Assembly: GCA_036171455.1 (NCBI GenBank)
Contig: JAVHRB010000075.1
Location: forward strand, 1 to 30,431
Length of the DNA: 30,431 nt
Reading direction: 5' to 3'
Origin: CAIVSN01 sp036171455
GTDB taxonomy: Bacteria > Patescibacteriota > Gracilibacteria > BD1-5 > UBA2023
In this document: positions 26,769 to 30,431 of the stretch, in pieces
How positions within the stretch are numbered: the first letter of the stretch is position 1
How the letters are laid out: each line of letters starts with the position of its first letter
Translations under genes and position numbers: made by a program
Notes under the pieces: generated by a model
What the model saw: the letters and a program-made list of their open reading frames with translations, nothing else
Database searches by the model: none
What the model was told of the DNA's origin: nothing

Positions 26769-28280
26769 CTATCTTCTTGGTAATGCGCTTCCACTAACGA
26801 TTTTTTTGACTATTGGGGGAGTTATAGGGACGATAGTAGATTTTGGACGAGCTGGCCCACTGACCACTGATTTTGGAGGGACTCTGGGGAGGTTTGGTAC
26901 TCCTGGTAAAGTAGAAGTATCTGGAACAGTTGGTAGATTTGGTTTTTTGCCCACGTTTGGTACTCTCGGGAGTAAGAGAATACTACCAGAACTACCGTCA
27001 TTGCTATTTTCTCGTCCAGTAATTGAACCACTCTCTGTAATAGTTTCATCGCCTTCGAACTTGTTGGTTTGTTCTTGCAGAGCTGCTGCATCCAATTGAG
27101 CTTTCTCAATTCGGGTACGTTCTTTTTTTGTCCAATTTTCATCGAAATCACGGATTTTTATTTCCAGAGTATTTACTTCGTTCTGATACTCTTGTTTTTG
27201 GGTTTCATCGGTAAAATTCCCAATGGTATCCCGCTTTTTTTGGAGATCTTTTTTCAGCTGTCACAATTCCATGTCATTCGCGGTGAATTCTATGAGTAAT
27301 TGTACCTGTTCATCTTCGGTGAGTCCTTGTCGAGAGCCGGAGAGCGAACGTGAAAACATATTCAGTTGTCGTGCTTCACCTTCGATAGCAGGAGAAATGA
27401 AAAACTTGTTAAGTTCATTATTTTTCGGTAGGGAAACGAAAATTTCCTTTCGGATTTTTTGCATCTGGTTGGAGTTGATATTATTTCGTTTCATTGGTGC
27501 TGATCCACTACTGCTATTCGCTTCGTTCATGAGCTGATTCATCAGAAGAATGTCAGATTTAAGATGATTTCTCATGGTTTCTTCCTGAAGCAGCTGGTCC
27601 ATATTAAGTTTGATCTTCTCGTGCTTTTCTTTGGTAATGGTTATAGACTCCTCATTTTCCAATCCGTCTTGGATGATGCCAGATTCCGTTTTTACGGTGA
27701 TGTCCACAGCAGATCTTGTCTCGGTGGTATCGATTACTTCCATTTTGGTTTCCTCGTCCGATTTGTGGGTATACACGGCCGTACCTCGTACTCCCGCGGA
27801 AAGATCCGAGGCATTGATCGTAAAGATCGAAGTATCCTGCAATGGTTTCAAAATACGTGCCCAAAGCCCGCCATTTTCCAATTCTACCTGATTTGCCGAC
27901 GATACCGTGAGTTTGGAATTTTCTTCCAATCGTAAAAATGAATTGTCCGCAAAGATGATTTCGACGGACGACCCGGTATCGCTCGATATAATATCCCCGT
28001 TTTGAATCGTTGTATCCTTGGTTACCAGTGATTCGTTATCCTTTCGTTTGAGTTTTGCATTTCCTTCGACAGCTGATATATAGGCTATGGAATCTCCGGT
28101 TACGATAACACTTCCCGTACTTACTTCCGGAGCCTGAGACTCAGGAGATACCTTTCATTGAATCTGGTAGGCTACCTCTTGGGAAATATTCCTACTGGAG
28201 AACCAAACGTATCCGATTCCAGCACCGGCAAGTATGCCAACGACCACGAGTAATGCTATGATTTTGTGTTTTTGGTCCAT
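26769..28280 (-). CDS. membrane-anchored FecR-domain protein
   Basis: The 503-aa product starts MDQKHKIIALLVVVGILAGA, a signal anchor, followed by a FecR domain (about 45-215): NGDIISSDTGSSVEIIFADN, FLRLEENSKLTVSS, then DLSAGVRGTAVYT. Residues about 220-410 are helical and charged. The tail is Pro/Val-rich low complexity (LPRVPNVGKK..LPTVPDTSTLPGVPNL). Two TGAs are Gly (near 28155 and 27261). Outside iron signalling, FecR domains occur in many surface proteins. No TonB receptor or sigma factor is nearby, so an iron-sensing role is not supported; an envelope-sensing or adhesive role is more likely. It is divergent from the CHASE2-cyclase with only 35 bp between starts. Confidence 0.85.
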
Positions 28281-28315
28281 AGTGAGTATAATTAATTTCT
28301 CTAAGTATATATAAT
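28281..28315. promoter_or_regulatory. compact divergent promoter region (FecR gene / adenylate cyclase)
   Basis: On the minus strand TATACT (28285-28290) lies four bases before the FecR ATG. On the plus strand TATAAT (28310-28315) directly precedes the TTG start of the cyclase. No good -35 is seen for either. The boxes are so close to the starts that the mRNAs may be leaderless, or the cyclase start may be misplaced. Confidence 0.35.
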
Positions 28316-30316
28316 TTGAAATTCAAATCAATTCCTCAATTTCTCGCTTTCTTCTCGGTTCTTGCTACGGGTTATGCTTTGAGTTGGGTTTTCGGAGCTA
28401 TTATTGGTTGAGACTTCAATGCATACTTTGTATATAAGGTACTGCGAGCCGATCCGACGAACAATGTGGTAATCGTCGCAGTCGATAATACATCGCTCGA
28501 TGCACTGACACAGTCGGACTTCCGTGTGTTGAATTTTACGAAATCAATTTATATCGACCTGATAGAAAAATTGGAAAAAGACTGAGCCAAAGCCATAGGG
28601 CTGGATATTGTACTCGCGAATCCAGATCCGAAAGAAGCGGATTTGGCCAAGGTTCTGGATACCTATAAAAATATCGTCATCGCTACGAAAATCGGAGCCG
28701 GAGACGGAGAGCAAGTACTTCCGAAATCCGTATATCCCAGGCAGTATTGGGGAATGATCGACGTACTGTTCCAAAAGAATATCGTGAACCGGATTTCCCC
28801 TATCCATGAATTGAATGGGGCCAATATTGAAGCTTTTTCTATACAAGTGTATCGTAAATGGATACATGATACTTCAGCTGCGGGGAAATTGGTAGATGGT
28901 TTTTATGAAATCAATCCGAATCGGAAAATTCCCATTGGTGAAGACGGTACAGCATATATACCTTTTTTACGGAGAGTTTGAGAATATCCGAAAATTTCCC
29001 TCATCGATGTTCTAGGTAATAAATTCCCTACTTGATTTTTCAAAGGGAAAGCTGTGTTGATAGGGGAATATGGCACCTTGATTCATGACGCACATTTTTC
29101 CCCCGTAGATATAGGAGTGAGAATGCCAGGAATCGAGTTTCATGCCAATATGATTGAATCTCTCATCAAGAATACTCCGTTGCGACCAGTGAGCCAATGG
29201 ATAAGCTATATTACCCTCATAATTTTATCATTTTTGACATTTTTAGTGGCGGTATATGCCAGTGTTTGGATGATAACTTCAATTTTTTTATTTTTTCCGT
29301 TCGTATTACTTTTTACTTCGTGGTATTTACTCGCTTCACAGGGGGTAATTTTGGATGTATGGACCTTTTGTTTTGTAGCTGGGATATCATCATTGATTGG
29401 TGGTTCTATTTATCGGTATTTCGTTGTCGATGCGGAACATCGTTTTCTTTCCAACGCTTTTGGACATTATATTTCACCGGATATCGTTCGGCAATTATCT
29501 GCAAATCCCGATTCACTTTCTCTCGGAGGGCAGCGACGAGATTTGACGATATTTTTCTCAGATATTGCATGATTTAGTTGAATTTCCGAGAAGCTGACTA
29601 CGGAATGATTATTTAAACTCATGAACGAATACCTTTCTGAAATGACCGATATACTCGTCAAAAATAATGGTACGCTCGACAAATACATCGGTGATTCCGT
29701 AATGGGATTTTTTTGAGCCCCGCTTCCACTTGAACGAAAATCTTATTGGGCTTGCAAAACCGCTCTCGAGCAACAAAAACGCCTTGTGGAACTGAATAGT
29801 AAATGGGCTTCTCAGAAAATTCCACCGATTCAAACTCGAATTGGCATCCATTCTGGAGAAGCTATGGTAGGGAATATAGGATCTACGGAAAGATTTAATT
29901 ATACCATCATGGGTGATTGAGTCAATCTTGCTTCCCGTTTGGAGGGGGTAAACAAAGAGTATGGAACTTTGATTTGTGTGAGCGCCCATACTATGGAAGA
30001 AGCATGAAGAAAAGATTTCATTTTTCGCCGACTCGACAAAATCCAAGTAAAATGAAAAGAAGAAACCGTGGATATTTTTGAACTTGTTGCTTTTTCGAAT
30101 GATAATTCTCCAGCTATACGAGAAAAATTGCTTCGAATTTCTGTATATGAAAAAGCATTGGAATATTATTTTTTATGAGATTTTTCTCATGCGAAAGAGT
30201 TATTCCGTCAATATCCTGATGATGCACCTTCTTGTATTATGTGAGCAAGGTGTGTTTCGTTGCTTTCCGGTACGACGAGTTTGAATCATGGGGTGTTCGT
30301 ATTCGATTATAAATAG
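28316..30316 (+). CDS. CHASE2-domain class III adenylate/guanylate cyclase
   Basis: The 666-aa frame contains 13 in-frame TGAs, all read as Gly. After an N-terminal membrane helix comes an extracellular CHASE2 sensor (about 30-285; VVIVAVDNTSLDAL, DGAKAIGLDIVLA). Three or so membrane helices follow (about 295-375), then a cyclase domain (about 405-590): FFSDIAGFSGISEKL with a metal Asp, LDKYIGDSVMGFFGAP with Lys and the second Asp, RIGIHSGEAMVGNIG and MGDGVNLASRLEG with the transition-state Asn and Arg. The Lys suggests ATP as substrate. A short helical tail follows. It would make cAMP in response to an outside signal. The TTG start is chosen because it alone keeps the first helix; a TAA lies just upstream in frame. 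Confidence 0.93.
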
Positions 30317-30431
30317 CGAGGCTTGTTATTCGTAATTGCCTTGCTGCGTATTATTACATTCGATATTGTTTTTTTGGGCTCTATTCCACCCAATGGGAAT
30401 TTTTCCCTACGAGGTTGACGGAAATAATCCC
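30317..30431. other. right-edge sequence without supported gene
   Basis: The last 115 bases hold no feature I can support. A 34-codon frame from a TTG at 30323 to a TAA at 30425-30427 contains hydrophobic residues but has no recognisable motif. Confidence 0.4.

Noticed and set aside
26769..28280. FecR gene as part of an iron-uptake sigma/anti-sigma switch
   Set aside because: No ECF sigma factor or TonB receptor is present nearby; the neighbour is a cyclase.
28316..30316. UGA as tryptophan (table 4)
   Set aside because: Conserved Gly sites (GD-G-VN, FFGAP, DIAGFS) would become Trp, while conserved Trp positions in the window use TGG.
30323..30427. 34-codon frame at the right edge
   Set aside because: Too short, with no motif and only a TTG start; it may be chance.

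Overview
The window is bacterial chromosomal DNA that uses UGA as a sense codon for glycine. Many genes look broken under the standard code, but every in-frame TGA falls where the protein family expects glycine: MGD-G-VNLASRL in a class III cyclase, QWGR and QGPC in a FISUMP-type domain, VKK-G-Q in a membrane-fusion protein, SP-G-D in an AbrB-type regulator. This is translation table 25, known from Absconditabacteria (SR1) and Gracilibacteria in the Candidate Phyla Radiation. The moderate GC leans towards Gracilibacteria (inference). All CDS coordinates below are given after reading TGA as Gly. Most starts lack a clear Shine-Dalgarno sequence.

Layout. 1-7 kb: the 5' end of a type IV pilin-like gene leaving the left edge, an unrecognised 344-aa protein, a secreted 3D-domain/peptidoglycan-binding protein, RNase R, RsmE and a membrane-anchored C39-like cysteine peptidase. 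7-14 kb: a ClpB-type disaggregase without its N-domain, behind a CIRCE-like operator; NAD-dependent DNA ligase; two minus-strand genes of unknown role (one with a peptidoglycan-binding-like C-terminus); and MraY. 14.3-18.4 kb: a complete diversity-generating retroelement (DGR). 18.5-24.1 kb: an AbrB-type regulator, a lipoprotein membrane-fusion protein and an RND permease. 24.2-30.4 kb: a nested inverted-repeat element, a SanA/DUF218 protein, a barstar-like protein coupled to an O-antigen ligase/polymerase-like membrane protein, a FecR-domain protein, and a divergent CHASE2-adenylate cyclase.

The main discovery is the DGR. Its target (14560-16257) begins as a type IV pilin with a prepilin-peptidase site. 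A Gly-rich linker then joins it to a FISUMP/C-type-lectin-like domain whose last 60 codons are the variable repeat (VR). Downstream come an Avd-like helper, a template repeat (TR) flanked by hairpins, and a reverse transcriptase with the DGR motif LPIGNLTSQ and the YVDD catalytic motif. TR and VR differ at 15 positions upstream of the target stop codon. All 15 are TR adenines (12 A to T, 3 A to G) and all lie in 13 AAY codons, turning Asn into mostly Tyr. The likely product is a hypervariable pilus-borne or cell-surface binding protein. The cassette and the lectin-like half of the target are visibly more GC-rich than the pilin half and the flanking genes, which suggests acquisition and fusion onto a resident pilin.

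Most other genes serve the cell surface (wall synthesis, peptidoglycan binding, efflux, envelope polymer) or housekeeping.
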